From: Roseivirga sp. E12
GTDB taxonomy: Bacteria; Bacteroidota; Bacteroidia; Cytophagales; Cyclobacteriaceae
NCBI RefSeq assembly: GCF_017592825.1
Contig: NZ_JAGFMD010000001.1
Location: 496,001-560,000 of the forward strand
Direction: 5' to 3'
DNA: 64,000 nucleotides
In this document: in pieces, positions 1 to 9,428 of the stretch
How the letters are laid out: each line of letters starts with the position of its first letter
Position numbering within the stretch: position 1 is the stretch's first letter
Made by a program: the position numbers and the translations under genes
Notes under the pieces: generated by a model
The model's input: only the letters and a program-made list of their open reading frames with translations
Told to the model about the DNA's origin: nothing
The model's database searches: none

Positions 1-1
1 A

Positions 2-706
2 AAAATGGTGGTATGCGCTTTTGACAATGAAGAGGAGTTGGAACTGATCGGGATCGTAAAAGATTTCAATTATAACACCCTCAAAGAAGACATAGAACCA
101 TTGGTTATCATGCATCAGGAAAATGACAAGATCTGGAATTATGGCTTGGGAAGAGCTTTCATTTCCTTACGCTTGAATTCTGAGCTTATCAACTCTTCAG
201 AAAGCCTAAGTTCCTTTTTAAATGAAGTTGAATCTGAAGTCCATAATGTGGATACTGAAACCATGTTTGAGTACAGCTTTATGGATCAGGATTTTGAGGC
301 TACTTTCAGAGAAGAAAAAAGGATGGGCAAGGTGCTAAACCTTTTCTCCATGATGATGATGGTGATTGCTTGTTTAGGCCTATTCGGATTAGCGACTTTT
401 TCGGCAGAACAGCGCTTAAAAGAGCTTTGTATAAGAAAAGTCCTTGGAGCGAAGGTTTCAAATCTAGTGATTACATTCTCTTCAGAGTTTACCATTTTGG
501 TCGGGGTCTCAATTTTAATTGCTATCCCAGTATCATACTTCTTGGTGGATAGTTGGCTCAACGGATTTGCTTTTCATACGCCCATTCAAGCCTGGGTATT
601 TGTGCTAGCTACTGCACTGACCATGGTACTTGCAGTACTGACAATTGGCTATCAATCTTTTGCTAACGCGAAGAAAAATCCGGCAACTGTATTGAAGAAT
701 ACTTAG
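2..706 (+). CDS. FtsX/MacB-type ABC transporter permease, C-terminal part (gene cut by window start)
   Basis: The reading frame is open from the first base and has no credible start, so this is the last ~235 residues of a longer permease (the complete homologues in this window are about 800 residues). It begins within the second periplasmic domain: the IGIVKDFNYNTL segment matches IGVVKDFHQESL in the complete paralogues. The terminal FtsX domain follows, with three hydrophobic helices and the conserved ELCIRKVLGA loop after the first. The product would be an inner-membrane subunit of a MacB-like exporter or mechanotransmission complex. No ATPase gene is visible next to it. Family assignment is firm; the substrate is unknown. 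Confidence 0.9.
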   Translation, partial: KMVVCAFDNEEELELIGIVKDFNYNTLKEDIEPLVIMHQENDKIWNYGLGRAFISLRLNSELINSSESLSSFLNEVESEVHNVDTETMFEYSFMDQDFEATFREEKRMGKVLNLFSMMMMVIACLGLFGLATFSAEQRLKELCIRKVLGAKVSNLVITFSSEFTILVGVSILIAIPVSYFLVDSWLNGFAFHTPIQAWVFVLATALTMVLAVLTIGYQSFANAKKNPATVLKNT

Positions 707-856
707 GATATCCAACCCTTCGTCTAAGCTGCTTCCTAGGTCCGCTAAGTTTATCAAAAAAGTATTAGTAGAAATCTTTTGGTATAATAGATTAAGTAAA
801 GCCAAGCAAATTGGCTAAATTGCGCTGAACCTAATTATCAAAGATTTATAGACTGA

Positions 857-1309
857 ATGGCAAGATCACAAAACACGTTCCAGAAGAAAGAAAGAGAGAA
901 GAAGCGCTTACAGAAGCGTAAAGAAAAAGAAATGAAGAAGGAGGAGCGAAAGGCTAATGCTTCTGGTGGTGGTCTTGATGAAATGATGGCTTATGTTGAC
1001 GAGTTCGGTAATATCTCCGACACTCCGCCAGATCCACTAGCCAAGAAGAAAGAAGTCAAAGCTTCAAGTATTGAAATAGGAGTTCCTAAGCAGGAGAAAG
1101 AAGATATGACGGCCGAGCGAAGAGGCAAAGTGTCTTTCTTCAATGACTCTAAAGGTTACGGTTTTATCAATCAAGATGGAACGCAAGAACGCTTCTTTGT
1201 TCATGTTAATGGCTTAATGGAGCCGATTCAAGAAGGGGATAAAGTGAGTTTTCTCTTAGAGAAAGGAATGAAGGGTATGAATGCCGTTAGTGTGAAAGTT
1301 ATTCGCTGA
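857..1309 (+). CDS. Cold-shock-domain protein with basic N-terminal extension
   Basis: A 150-residue protein. Residues 1-35 are almost entirely Lys, Arg and Glu, probably a flexible RNA-binding tail. Residues ~88-150 form a cold-shock domain with the RNP1-like KGYGFI and RNP2-like RFFVHV motifs, so it should bind single-stranded RNA or DNA and act as an RNA chaperone in the cytoplasm. CspA itself is ~70 residues, so this is a two-part variant of a kind often seen in Bacteroidota. It stands alone and ends just before a shared hairpin terminator. The domain call is solid; the role of the charged tail is inference. Confidence 0.9.
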   Translation: MARSQNTFQKKEREKKRLQKRKEKEMKKEERKANASGGGLDEMMAYVDEFGNISDTPPDPLAKKKEVKASSIEIGVPKQEKEDMTAERRGKVSFFNDSKGYGFINQDGTQERFFVHVNGLMEPIQEGDKVSFLLEKGMKGMNAVSVKVIR

Positions 1310-1343
1310 TATTCTGAATTACCTCAACAGCTAAAAAATAAAA

Positions 1344-1370
1344 AAACGGAAGAATATTATTCTTCCGTTT
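1344..1370. terminator. Bidirectional hairpin terminator between convergent genes
   Basis: A perfect 12-bp inverted repeat (AAACGGAAGAAT, 3-nt loop, ATTCTTCCGTTT), flanked by A-runs on the left and T-rich sequence on the right. It lies between the convergent cold-shock gene and the minus-strand gene. The right arm and loop also encode the last Glu codons and stop of the minus-strand gene, so coding sequence and terminator overlap. Confidence 0.8.
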
Positions 1371-1755
1371 CTTTTTCTGCCTCTTCTTCAGGGGCATCTT
1401 CAGTTTCGTTAACTACAGGAGTGCAGCTGATATTGAGCATAAACTGCTTGTCTAATTCGATGTGATACGTAGCAGTACTCATAAGTTCAATGGCTTTGCC
1501 AGACTGTCTGATCATTTCCATAAAGTCCTGTGCTACCAAAGAAGTTTTGATTGCTACCAAAGGCTTGCTTTCGAAAATATCGATCTTAAACGAGTATACA
1601 ATGTTCTTCTTAGGAGCTAGATCAGTAAACTCATGCTTTGAAAGAGGGTAAGACTGAGGTCCATTTTCGGCATCTACCATTAATTTCAGAACTACAGGCT
1701 TGTATTTTTTCCACAAAGGATAGAAAGCACTAATCTGGAGGTTATCGTTTCGCAT
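1357..1755 (-). CDS. Conserved-type hypothetical protein with acidic tail
   Basis: A 132-residue protein that I do not recognise. It has no signal peptide or membrane helix, so it is probably cytoplasmic. Residues 1-110 look like one compact mixed alpha/beta domain; the last ~20 residues are almost all Glu, Asp and Ala, and the terminal Glu codons lie inside the shared terminator hairpin. The ATG at 1755 is the only good start. It is monocistronic, with a 223-bp gap to the upstream AI-2E transporter gene. The gene is probably real, given its sensible composition and converging arrangement, but no function can be given. Confidence 0.65.
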   Translation of the reverse strand: MRNDNLQISAFYPLWKKYKPVVLKLMVDAENGPQSYPLSKHEFTDLAPKKNIVYSFKIDIFESKPLVAIKTSLVAQDFMEMIRQSGKAIELMSTATYHIELDKQFMLNISCTPVVNETEDAPEEEAEKETEE

Positions 1756-1978
1756 AATTTGTTATGACCTTAGAGAGGTCCATTTGTTTTTAGAGAGGCT
1801 TAGAGCTGAACAAAAAATCGATGTTTAAGGCCAGCAGCAGTTAGTTATATTTTAGGCCTCAGGTTTTGTTTAAGCATAATTGTGATGCAAGTTAATGAAA
1901 CCGTAGAGATATGTCGGGTAAACCAGCCAATAAGTTTGTATGCATGACTAATATTTTCGCCTTTAGGCTTGCAACAGA

Positions 1979-3010
1979 CTAGTCTTGCTGAATGTCTCCA
2001 TTTTGAGAAAGTATAATCGCCACCCTTCGCGTTTGAGCAAACTGAGAGAATATTATCACCATTACAACAGTGATCGGTGTACTTAAGAGCATTCCTGTAA
2101 TGCCCCAAATTTGCCCCCAAACGATCAGTGCGAGAATGGTAACCAAGGGACTCAAATTTAGAGAATTGCCCATAATCTTAGGTTCCACAACATTTCCAAT
2201 TACCCATTCAATAAGGCCTAAGCCGACTAGAATGATAAAGAATGGACCAAACTCACCGAATTGCATCAAACTAAATACAGCAGGAAAAACAGTCGCTACC
2301 AAGGAACCAATGGTAGGGATATAGTTGAGTAAGAACATTAATAAGGCCCAAAAGAAGGGAGAGTCGACACCCATAATGGCCAAGAAGATATAACCCACAA
2401 CCCCTGTAAGTAAACTCACATAGGTTTTGAGCCTAATGTAATCACCAAATGAGTTCCCAATCTTGTTCATGATTTTAGTTGCCCTTGACTCTTCATCTGG
2501 CGTATTGAACATCTTGGTGAGCTTGTTTTTGAAACTGGTCTCTTCTGAGAACATAAATGCTGCGTATACAAGAATAATGATGGCATCACCCAAAATGCCA
2601 GATATCGATCCGGCAATACTACCTAGGATATCACCATAATCGAAGCCGTCTTGAGCTGTATTGAACTGCTCCTGAATATTTATATTAAAACTCTCATTGA
2701 CTTGATCTAATAAGCTGTTAATGTTGACTTTATAGCTCTCGTATGATAGCATTAAAGAGTCAATGCTAGAGGTGATCAACTTCGAAAGACCAGCGAAGCC
2801 CACGACCAGAATAATAAACACTATTACATTGACCATAGTAGTGTTAAGCTTTTTGCCAATCACCGGAATCTTTGTGGTCAAAGACTTTAACGAAGTACCC
2901 AAGTACCACAAGATCACCCCGAAGACAAGCGGGATGAGAATACTTTCAGCATAAATGAGTAGTGCTAAGACACCGGCTATCGCGATGACACTGTAAGCAA
3001 GCTTTTTCAT
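1979..3010 (-). CDS. AI-2E family transporter (PerM/YdiK-like membrane protein)
   Basis: A 343-residue inner-membrane protein with the standard layout of the family: two N-terminal helices, one more near residues 60-80, a soluble stretch at ~85-135, then a cluster of helices to ~330. The conserved FLLNYIPTIGSLVA segment and the VVEPKIMGNSL loop are typical of PF01594. Members include TqsA, linked to autoinducer-2 export, and Na+/H+ antiporters, so the substrate cannot be predicted. The gene is alone on the minus strand. The 3' end carries a shadow frame (1845-2120) that I do not count as a gene. Confidence 0.9.
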   Translation of the reverse strand: MKKLAYSVIAIAGVLALLIYAESILIPLVFGVILWYLGTSLKSLTTKIPVIGKKLNTTMVNVIVFIILVVGFAGLSKLITSSIDSLMLSYESYKVNINSLLDQVNESFNINIQEQFNTAQDGFDYGDILGSIAGSISGILGDAIIILVYAAFMFSEETSFKNKLTKMFNTPDEESRATKIMNKIGNSFGDYIRLKTYVSLLTGVVGYIFLAIMGVDSPFFWALLMFLLNYIPTIGSLVATVFPAVFSLMQFGEFGPFFIILVGLGLIEWVIGNVVEPKIMGNSLNLSPLVTILALIVWGQIWGITGMLLSTPITVVMVIIFSQFAQTRRVAIILSQNGDIQQD

Positions 3011-3112
3011 GGAGTTAGAATTGGGTCACTGATGCGTGAAGGTAATCCATGAAGCTAGTTATTCCAATTGACCTAAGCTGATCTTAGTGAATTGGCATTG
3101 ACAAGCGGATAT

Positions 3113-3145
3113 AAAAAAACAGTGATCCGAAAACTCGAACCACTG
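3113..3145 (-). terminator. Rho-independent terminator of the secreted-protein gene
   Basis: Read on the minus strand, an 11-bp stem (CAGTGGTTCGA with CGGATCACTG-side pairing, two G-T wobbles, 4-nt loop) is followed directly by seven T residues. It lies 34 bp downstream of the stop codon of the 3179-4024 gene. Confidence 0.8.
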
Positions 3146-3178
3146 CCTTGCAGAACTCAATCCAAAAAAGAAGCTAAT

Positions 3179-4024
3179 CTACTTCCCATCCAGGTATTCA
3201 AAGCTCTGAAGCTTCAACCACCAACTTGTCACTTTCTTTTGATCTGCATTATAAAGCCCCTGAGCCAACACATAAGGCGCTTCGTTGATGATATGAAATT
3301 GATGCATGATAGCAGAAGTAGGGTTGTTGGTGTTTTCCACGATAAATGGTCTCTTCTTCTTTCTATCAGGCATTGTATAATCCACTTGTTCAGTTACAAT
3401 TCCAACAGCCAGTGTACTTTGTGCCGATGGGGCATTATATAAGGGTTGTAATTTGATCTTCTTGCCGACTTCCAAGTCCATGGCACCCCACATAAGAAAG
3501 CGGAGCTGACGAAAGCCAAAGCTAGGATCCGTAGTCGCCAGTTCCTTAAAATCAACTTCTCCCGTAGCCGTATTAATCCTCGATGTAGTGATTTTATCAT
3601 CGAGCACTCTTACGCTTGTATAATCCTGAGGTGTACCCGCTTTCGGCCCTACAGCCATATACATTTGAAGTGTCTTTTCATCCAGATAATAGAACTGCGT
3701 TCTCGCATTGGTATCTGGAAAGTCTTTAGCACCAACATCATGGTATTCGAAAAGGATAACTCTTTTTCCATACCAGTAGACATGCTGTGCAGACATGATA
3801 ATTTGGTCATTTACTTTTTCTCCCTTAGCATTTGTATATGTTCGGCCATATACCGCTCTATAGGGGCGGAAGTTTTTAAAGTTAATGTCCTTAGGACCCG
3901 TTGGAGCCCAAGTCTGCATATCAGCAAACTTCTGTTTGTATGGATGCAAGCCCTGGGCAATTGCACCATTAGAGATAAAGGCCAGCACCAAGGCCAACAG
4001 TATTGTTTTTGAGTTTTTCTTCAT
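3179..4024 (-). CDS. Secreted protein of unknown function
   Basis: A 281-residue protein with an N-terminal signal peptide (MKKNSK, a hydrophobic core, then cleavage around the AIAQ sequence near residue 24). The mature part is rich in aromatic residues and beta-strand-like alternation, without a catalytic motif that I recognise. It probably folds as a soluble periplasmic or extracellular beta-rich domain. It has its own terminator and diverges from the CadC-like regulator at 4169 across a 144-bp gap, so that regulator could control it (inference from arrangement only). Confidence 0.75.
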   Translation of the reverse strand: MKKNSKTILLALVLAFISNGAIAQGLHPYKQKFADMQTWAPTGPKDINFKNFRPYRAVYGRTYTNAKGEKVNDQIIMSAQHVYWYGKRVILFEYHDVGAKDFPDTNARTQFYYLDEKTLQMYMAVGPKAGTPQDYTSVRVLDDKITTSRINTATGEVDFKELATTDPSFGFRQLRFLMWGAMDLEVGKKIKLQPLYNAPSAQSTLAVGIVTEQVDYTMPDRKKKRPFIVENTNNPTSAIMHQFHIINEAPYVLAQGLYNADQKKVTSWWLKLQSFEYLDGK

Positions 4025-4168
4025 GATTATGAGTTTTCTTGTTTAAAACCTCTCAAATCTTGGGTTTTAGGCAACTCTAAAAAGGAAGGAACGAGACTTT
4101 TTATGTGACGATTTTGTGACTTGACCAATCCAAAATGTTATCTACCGTATATTGTATCAAAATCTTAA

Positions 4169-6250
4169 ATGGGTATAAAGGAGTCATTCAAAGTAGGAGA
4201 TTGGCTGGTTGAGCCAGAGTTGTTGAGTATTTCCAGAGGAACTGAAAGTCGTAAGTTGGAATTCAAGACAATGGAGATTTTGATTTGCCTTGTTGCCAAC
4301 AAAGGTCAAGTCGTTAGCAAAAAGAAGTTACATGATGAAGTCTGGGCTGAAGTCTATGTGACAGACAATGCATTGACTCGGGGTGTCTCCAAACTAAGGA
4401 AGGCCCTTGATGACGATCCCTTGGTTCCAAAATACATCGAGACCATCAGCAAGTCAGGATATCGTTTGGTGGCTCCTGTGAGCTTAAACTATTCACCGAC
4501 TAAGAAATTAGATCCATCACAAAGTACGGTCAGCAGTACGCCAAGTAGGAGATGGCTTTGGCTATTAATCTTAATACTAACCGCCAGTACCATTGGCCTT
4601 GTCAGCTCTCTTTCTAGAGATATTTATTCCAGTTACTACGACCCGGTTCCGGTATCCACATTAGTAGGTCCAGAGCGCGCCTTGTCCATTTCTCCAGATG
4701 GCCAAAAGATTTCATTCAGCTATGCGGAACCAGGTAGTAATGATGCGGATGTCTACATAAAGCTTTTGGGCGACCTGAGTCAAATCAAATTCACAAAGTT
4801 GACAAGTCCGCAGGCTTATGGAGTTTGGTCGCCAGATGGTAATTATATGGCTTATGTAAGTGCCGAAAATGGTAGTTGCGAGATTTTCAAAGAGCCAAGC
4901 TTTGGTGGGGAAAAGGTTAAAATTGGTGCTTGCTTTCAGTCTCCCGAGGACCTCGTTTGGTCACCTGACGGAAAGACCATCGCTTTTTCCGATGTCAAGT
5001 CTCAATATGAACAGCGACAGATCTTCTTCTTAGATATTGAAACTCAAGTGTCCGCAGAGGCAGTATCCCAAAAGGGTGGAATAGCAGATAGAGACCCTGT
5101 GTTTTCGCCAGATGGAGAGCAGCTCATATTCCGCAGAACGGTAAGTGGTCAGCAAAGAGATATCTATAGAATGGATCTGATCAGCGGAGATTTGACACGC
5201 CTCACTTTTGATGATGCACAAATACTTGGCCTAGACATCTTTGACAAGGGAAGACAAATTGCTTTTTCCTCCAATAGAACTGGGACTTGGGCACTGTGGA
5301 GAGTAGGGATTGAAGGTGGTGACATTTCTAGGCTTCATATTAATGACCGTGTTCCGACAGAGCCAAGGTTTTCGAAGAAGGGAGATCGAATGGTTTATAA
5401 AAGTCTTCGGGATCAAACCCGTATCTGGTCAATTGAGAAAAATGAGGGAGGCTATTCTGAACCTTCACAGGTGGCTAGCTCAACACGTGCCGAAATCCAC
5501 CCATCCTTGTCCCACGATGGCAATAAGATCGCTTTCATTTCAGATAGATCGGGGCATTTCGAAATCTGGATAAAGGACTTTCGTGATAACAACCTTACAA
5601 AGCTGACATCACTCAACGGTAGCTATATAAGCATGCCGTCATGGTCTGCAGATGCTAAGTACATCACATTCGATGCTAGGATAGATGGAGATCACACGAT
5701 ATATCAGCTAGATATTGCTTCGAAGATGATAAGCCCATTGGTTGACCTTGAAGGCGATCAGGTCAATGCTCGGCCTGCTCTCGATGGCAATAGTCTTTAC
5801 TTCGCATCTAATCACAACGGCTCATGGCAACTTTGGAATCAGCCGATGGACTCTAATGATGAGCCTAAGGCAGTAACTAAGAATGGTGGCTACTTTATGC
5901 ACGAAAGTCCTAAAGACGGACTAGTTTATTATACTAAGATAGATACGATCGGCATATGGAGAGTCAATGATCAGGGTAGCGAAGAACTCTTCATTCCGAA
6001 TTTAAGTAATGTTGATTGGGGCAATTGGATTCCTACTGAGGAAGGCATCGTCTATATTGATAGGAGTTTTGGCCTGCAGATTTTACTTCAGCCCTATGAT
6101 AAGGAATTGCCTCCTGTGAGTGTGTTTACTCCAGAGAAGCGTATTCAAGGCGCAAGCCCCAGTCTCTATGCCAGTCCCGATGGTCAAAGCGTCTTTTATG
6201 TTCAAATTGAGCAAAGTGAAGATGAGATCATGATGGTGGATTTTCGGTGA
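4169..6250 (+). CDS. CadC-like membrane transcriptional regulator with PD40/TolB-like periplasmic propeller
   Basis: A 693-residue one-component regulator. Residues ~5-105 form an OmpR/PhoB-type winged helix, with the typical KLHDEVWAEVYVTDNALTR helix and a YIETISKSGYRLV hairpin. A single membrane helix lies at ~128-148. The remainder is a beta-propeller with repeated SPDG motifs (SISPDGQKISF, VWSPDGKTIAF, VFSPDGEQLIF) typical of PD40/TolB blades. The HTH domain would be in the cytoplasm and the propeller in the periplasm, sensing a protein or peptide ligand. The S9 peptidase gene starts 83 bp downstream on the same strand and may be its target. Architecture is clear; ligand and target are inferred. 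Confidence 0.88.
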   Translation: MGIKESFKVGDWLVEPELLSISRGTESRKLEFKTMEILICLVANKGQVVSKKKLHDEVWAEVYVTDNALTRGVSKLRKALDDDPLVPKYIETISKSGYRLVAPVSLNYSPTKKLDPSQSTVSSTPSRRWLWLLILILTASTIGLVSSLSRDIYSSYYDPVPVSTLVGPERALSISPDGQKISFSYAEPGSNDADVYIKLLGDLSQIKFTKLTSPQAYGVWSPDGNYMAYVSAENGSCEIFKEPSFGGEKVKIGACFQSPEDLVWSPDGKTIAFSDVKSQYEQRQIFFLDIETQVSAEAVSQKGGIADRDPVFSPDGEQLIFRRTVSGQQRDIYRMDLISGDLTRLTFDDAQILGLDIFDKGRQIAFSSNRTGTWALWRVGIEGGDISRLHINDRVPTEPRFSKKGDRMVYKSLRDQTRIWSIEKNEGGYSEPSQVASSTRAEIHPSLSHDGNKIAFISDRSGHFEIWIKDFRDNNLTKLTSLNGSYISMPSWSADAKYITFDARIDGDHTIYQLDIASKMISPLVDLEGDQVNARPALDGNSLYFASNHNGSWQLWNQPMDSNDEPKAVTKNGGYFMHESPKDGLVYYTKIDTIGIWRVNDQGSEELFIPNLSNVDWGNWIPTEEGIVYIDRSFGLQILLQPYDKELPPVSVFTPEKRIQGASPSLYASPDGQSVFYVQIEQSEDEIMMVDFR

Positions 6251-6333
6251 GTCCCGATCCCCTTGTCTATGGGTTTATTTATGTAGTATATTTAGCGTGT
6301 CTTTAAGACGCATTCTCAACCAATATACCAATC

Positions 6334-9066
6334 ATGAAAACCATCCTCAGTCACCGCTTTTATACCCTTATTCTTGCACTGTTTGTTTTTGGCCAACTGG
6401 GTCACAGTCAAGAGAAAAAAGCACTCAACCTAGAAGATTACGCACAATGGAACCGCATTAGAAATGCTAGTATTTCCCCCAATGGTAATTGGGCTACTTA
6501 TACCTATTCTCCCAATGAGGGAGATTCAAGACTTCATGTACGCACTATAGATGGAGATACGCTGCGAACAACCATCAATGGTAAGCAGGTGGCTTTCTCT
6601 GATGATAGTCAATGGCTTGCTTACTTAGTGGACCCTGCTAAGAAAGAGGCTGATAAGTTAAAGGCGAGTAAAAAGCCTGTGCAAAGTCACTTGCAGCTTT
6701 TAAAGCTCTCTGATAACACAGCCAGCGATGTGAAGGGCACTCGATCTTTTAGCTTTTCGAAAGCCTCTAATTACATCGCCATACATAAATATGCCAATGA
6801 CCCGAAAGCAAAGCATAAAGGCAGTGACTTAATCCTCAAGGATTTAAATGGTAACCAAAGCCTCAATATTGGTAATGTATCCAGTTACGCTTTCAATAAG
6901 GTTGGAAGCCTATTCGCATATATAGTGGATGCTGATGAAGGCAGTGGCAATGGCCTTTATATGGTCGACCTTAATAGTTTGAGGACCATCCCTATGCACA
7001 CGAGTTCTCACAGCTATGCACAGATGAGCTGGAATGATGCTGGAGATATGATAGCGGTGCTTTATGGAGAAAAAGAAAAAGGTAAGGCGCAGCGCAGTAA
7101 TACGCTTTATTGGGCATCTGGCTTAACAGCTGGAATGACAAGCCCTCAACAATCGACTTACTCTGGAGTGAATGATGCCAACTTTTCCGAAGCCATGGTA
7201 ATCAGTGAATACGGAAGATTGATTTGGAATGAAAGCGGTTCTCAGATCTTTTTTGGAGTGAAGGAACAGGCAGAGGAGGTTAAGAAGGAAGATATGCTGA
7301 AAGCCAATGTCGATGTTTGGCACTGGAAAGATGAGCAGGTTCAATCGCGTCAAATAATTCAGGCCAATAGAGACCGAAGGGCTACTTATACTGCCGTTCT
7401 GAATCTGAACAATAAGACTTTCTTTCAGCTTGAGCATGATAATATGCGGAATGTCAACTTTAGTGAGTCCAGCAAATGGGCTCTGGGTTTTGACAATACG
7501 AAATACCGCAATGATGTGAATAACCCTGCTGGCTATGCTGACTTGTACAGTGTTAATACTGAGACAGGCGCCAAGCAACTGATTACAGCAAGAAATTACT
7601 TTGGCGTAAACCTTTCACCTAACGGTCAGTGGGCAATTTTTACCAAAGAAGGGGAGCTAATGAGCTATAATTTTGAGAGCGGAGCGACTGATAACCTAAG
7701 TAAAAAAGCTGGTGTAAGCTTTATTGACAAAGACTTCGACAAACCCACCGAACTTTTAACATATGGGATAGCGGGCTGGTCCGATGATGGCAAATGGGTG
7801 CTTGCCAATAACAAGTTTGACCTGTGGGCAATCTCTCTAAATGACAATGAGACAACCAACATTACGCAGGGAATGGGAGATGATGAAAGCATTCGTTTCA
7901 GGGCAGTACAATTAGATCCTGAAGCCAAAGGCTTCGACATGTCTGAGCCTCTTTTGCTTTCGGCATATGGCGAATGGACTAAGAAATCGGGTTACTATCA
8001 GGTGAAATTGGGTAAGAAGCCGAAAGCACTTCGCTATGAGGATAAGATGATCGGAAGATTGACCAAAGCCAAGAGTGCCGATAGAGTGATGTTTACCGAA
8101 CAGACCTTTGTTGACTTTCCTGATTATTGGGTAGCTGACCTCTCTCTAAAGCGACCGAAGAAAGTTACTGATGCCAACCCTCAACAATCTGAATACAAGT
8201 GGGGAAGGCGTGTGCTTGTTGATTATACCGATAAGAGAGGACATAAACTTCAAGCTACGCTGGCTCTACCAGCAGACTATGAAGATGGGAAGAAGTACCC
8301 TATGGTGATCTATTTCTATGAGCGAATGTCTCAAAGACACCATCAGTATTCTATGCCTACCTATGACGATAGACCTCATATGTCTACCTACGCAAGCAAT
8401 GGATATTTGGTGTTAATGCCAGACATTGTTTACGATGTGGGATTGCCGGGTTCTTCAGCTTTGGATGATGTGACTAGTGCAACTCAGGCAGTTATAGATC
8501 TTGGTTATGCTGATCCAGAACGAATTGGTTTACAAGGACATAGCTGGGGAGGTTATGAGTCTTCATTTATAGTCACTCAAACAGATATGTACGCTTGTGT
8601 GATTACTGGAGCACCTTTGACCAACCTGATCAGCATGTACAATGTGGCCTACAAACGTTCAGGCAACTTGAATGGGCCTATTTTAGAGTGGTCTCAAGGT
8701 AGAATGGGTGTAAGTCCATGGGACAATATGGAACTGTATAGAAGTCAGTCTCCAATCCATCATGCGCAAAACATCAATACTCCGTTTATGATTCTGCATG
8801 GTACTGCTGATGGCGCTGTTGACTGGGTACAAGGTCTTGAGTATTACTCCACTGCCCGAAGACTGGGCAAAGAAGTAATTCTATTGTCTTATCCAGATGA
8901 ACCGCATCATTTAGGCAAAGAAGCCAATCAGAAAGACTTTCAGGTTCGTATGAAGCAATACTTCGATCATTACCTAAAAGGTGCAGAGGCACCGCTATGG
9001 ATGAAAGAAGGCGTAAAGCACTTAGACAAGAAGAAGATCAAGCCTGAAATGATGGAGAAGAAGTAA
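6334..9066 (+). CDS. Secreted S9-family serine peptidase (prolyl-oligopeptidase/dipeptidyl-peptidase type)
   Basis: A 910-residue exported peptidase. The signal peptide ends near GHSQ (residue ~25). A long beta-propeller fills residues ~30-600, and an alpha/beta-hydrolase domain lies at ~620-890. The catalytic triad can be read: Ser737 in GHSWGG, Asp826 in HGTADGAVDW, and His858 or His859 in DEPHHLG. The family cleaves small peptides that enter through the propeller, so a role in peptide scavenging in the periplasm is likely. A Lys-rich C-terminal tail ends the protein. A hairpin terminator follows 22 bp after the stop. The family call is strong; exo- versus endopeptidase specificity is not clear. 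Confidence 0.93.
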   Translation: MKTILSHRFYTLILALFVFGQLGHSQEKKALNLEDYAQWNRIRNASISPNGNWATYTYSPNEGDSRLHVRTIDGDTLRTTINGKQVAFSDDSQWLAYLVDPAKKEADKLKASKKPVQSHLQLLKLSDNTASDVKGTRSFSFSKASNYIAIHKYANDPKAKHKGSDLILKDLNGNQSLNIGNVSSYAFNKVGSLFAYIVDADEGSGNGLYMVDLNSLRTIPMHTSSHSYAQMSWNDAGDMIAVLYGEKEKGKAQRSNTLYWASGLTAGMTSPQQSTYSGVNDANFSEAMVISEYGRLIWNESGSQIFFGVKEQAEEVKKEDMLKANVDVWHWKDEQVQSRQIIQANRDRRATYTAVLNLNNKTFFQLEHDNMRNVNFSESSKWALGFDNTKYRNDVNNPAGYADLYSVNTETGAKQLITARNYFGVNLSPNGQWAIFTKEGELMSYNFESGATDNLSKKAGVSFIDKDFDKPTELLTYGIAGWSDDGKWVLANNKFDLWAISLNDNETTNITQGMGDDESIRFRAVQLDPEAKGFDMSEPLLLSAYGEWTKKSGYYQVKLGKKPKALRYEDKMIGRLTKAKSADRVMFTEQTFVDFPDYWVADLSLKRPKKVTDANPQQSEYKWGRRVLVDYTDKRGHKLQATLALPADYEDGKKYPMVIYFYERMSQRHHQYSMPTYDDRPHMSTYASNGYLVLMPDIVYDVGLPGSSALDDVTSATQAVIDLGYADPERIGLQGHSWGGYESSFIVTQTDMYACVITGAPLTNLISMYNVAYKRSGNLNGPILEWSQGRMGVSPWDNMELYRSQSPIHHAQNINTPFMILHGTADGAVDWVQGLEYYSTARRLGKEVILLSYPDEPHHLGKEANQKDFQVRMKQYFDHYLKGAEAPLWMKEGVKHLDKKKIKPEMMEKK

Positions 9067-9088
9067 GGCCGAGAACAAAATATTCTGT

Positions 9089-9119
9089 AAGCCTGACGCA
9101 TTAAGCGTTGGGCTTTTTT
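9089..9119 (+). terminator. Rho-independent terminator of the S9 peptidase gene
   Basis: An 11-bp stem (AAGCCTGACGC with GCGTTGGGCTT, two G-T wobbles, loop ATTAA), followed by a run of T residues. Confidence 0.88.
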
Positions 9120-9160
9120 ATGCTGTTCTTAGTCTCTCTTAGTCCCTTGATGTCATTCCG

Positions 9161-9222
9161 AACGCTTGCGCATTAGCTAGGGCGTTGGTGCAACGCTTGC
9201 GCATTAGCTACAGCGTTGGCGC
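9161..9222. repeat. Two tandem 31-bp palindromic units
   Basis: Two adjacent 31-bp units (9161-9191 and 9192-9222), each starting AACGCTTGCGCATTAGCTA and ending in GCGTTGG, so each can fold as an AACGC/GCGTT hairpin. They differ at only a few positions. They form the left edge of the repeat-filled gene-free stretch 9120-9842. Confidence 0.75.
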
Positions 9223-9240
9223 ATAGAGGTACGAACGAAG

Positions 9241-9428
9241 CCTGCCTGCCGCAGGCATGGACCCCCCAAACAACCAGGAGATTCTTTCCCCCTGAAAAAC
9301 GGGGTCAGAATGACGGCAAACAAAGTGAACGTCATTGCCGCGTAGGCGGTAATCTCTTTGAGTCTTAGAAAGACTAGTATTAGATCCTTGTCTGCCGATA
9401 GGCAGGCTTCGCTGCACTCAGGATGACG
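9241..9428. repeat. Dispersed intergenic repeat, copy 1
   Basis: A composite REP-like element: a head with paired CTGCC/GGCAG arms, a body AGGAGATTCTTTCCCCCTGA followed by an AAACGGGGTCAGAATGACGG block, then AACGTCATTGCCGC and a tail GATCCTTGTCTGCCGATAGG ending in AGGATGACG. The same blocks recur at 9516-9714 and 15021-15120. Apparent open frames inside it are not genes. The GTCATTCTGA-type blocks between copies 1 and 2 (9460-9500) belong to the same class of short intergenic repeats. Confidence 0.8.

Noticed and set aside
1845-2120. A 91-codon minus-strand frame at the end of the AI-2E transporter gene
   Set aside because: Most of it overlaps the transporter coding sequence in another frame, and the predicted product has no plausible fold.
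3092-3442. A 116-codon plus-strand frame
   Set aside because: It is antisense to the secreted-protein gene and crosses that gene's terminator.
7123-7578. A 151-codon antisense frame in the S9 peptidase gene
   Set aside because: The peptidase frame is unquestionable over this range, and the antisense product has no motif.
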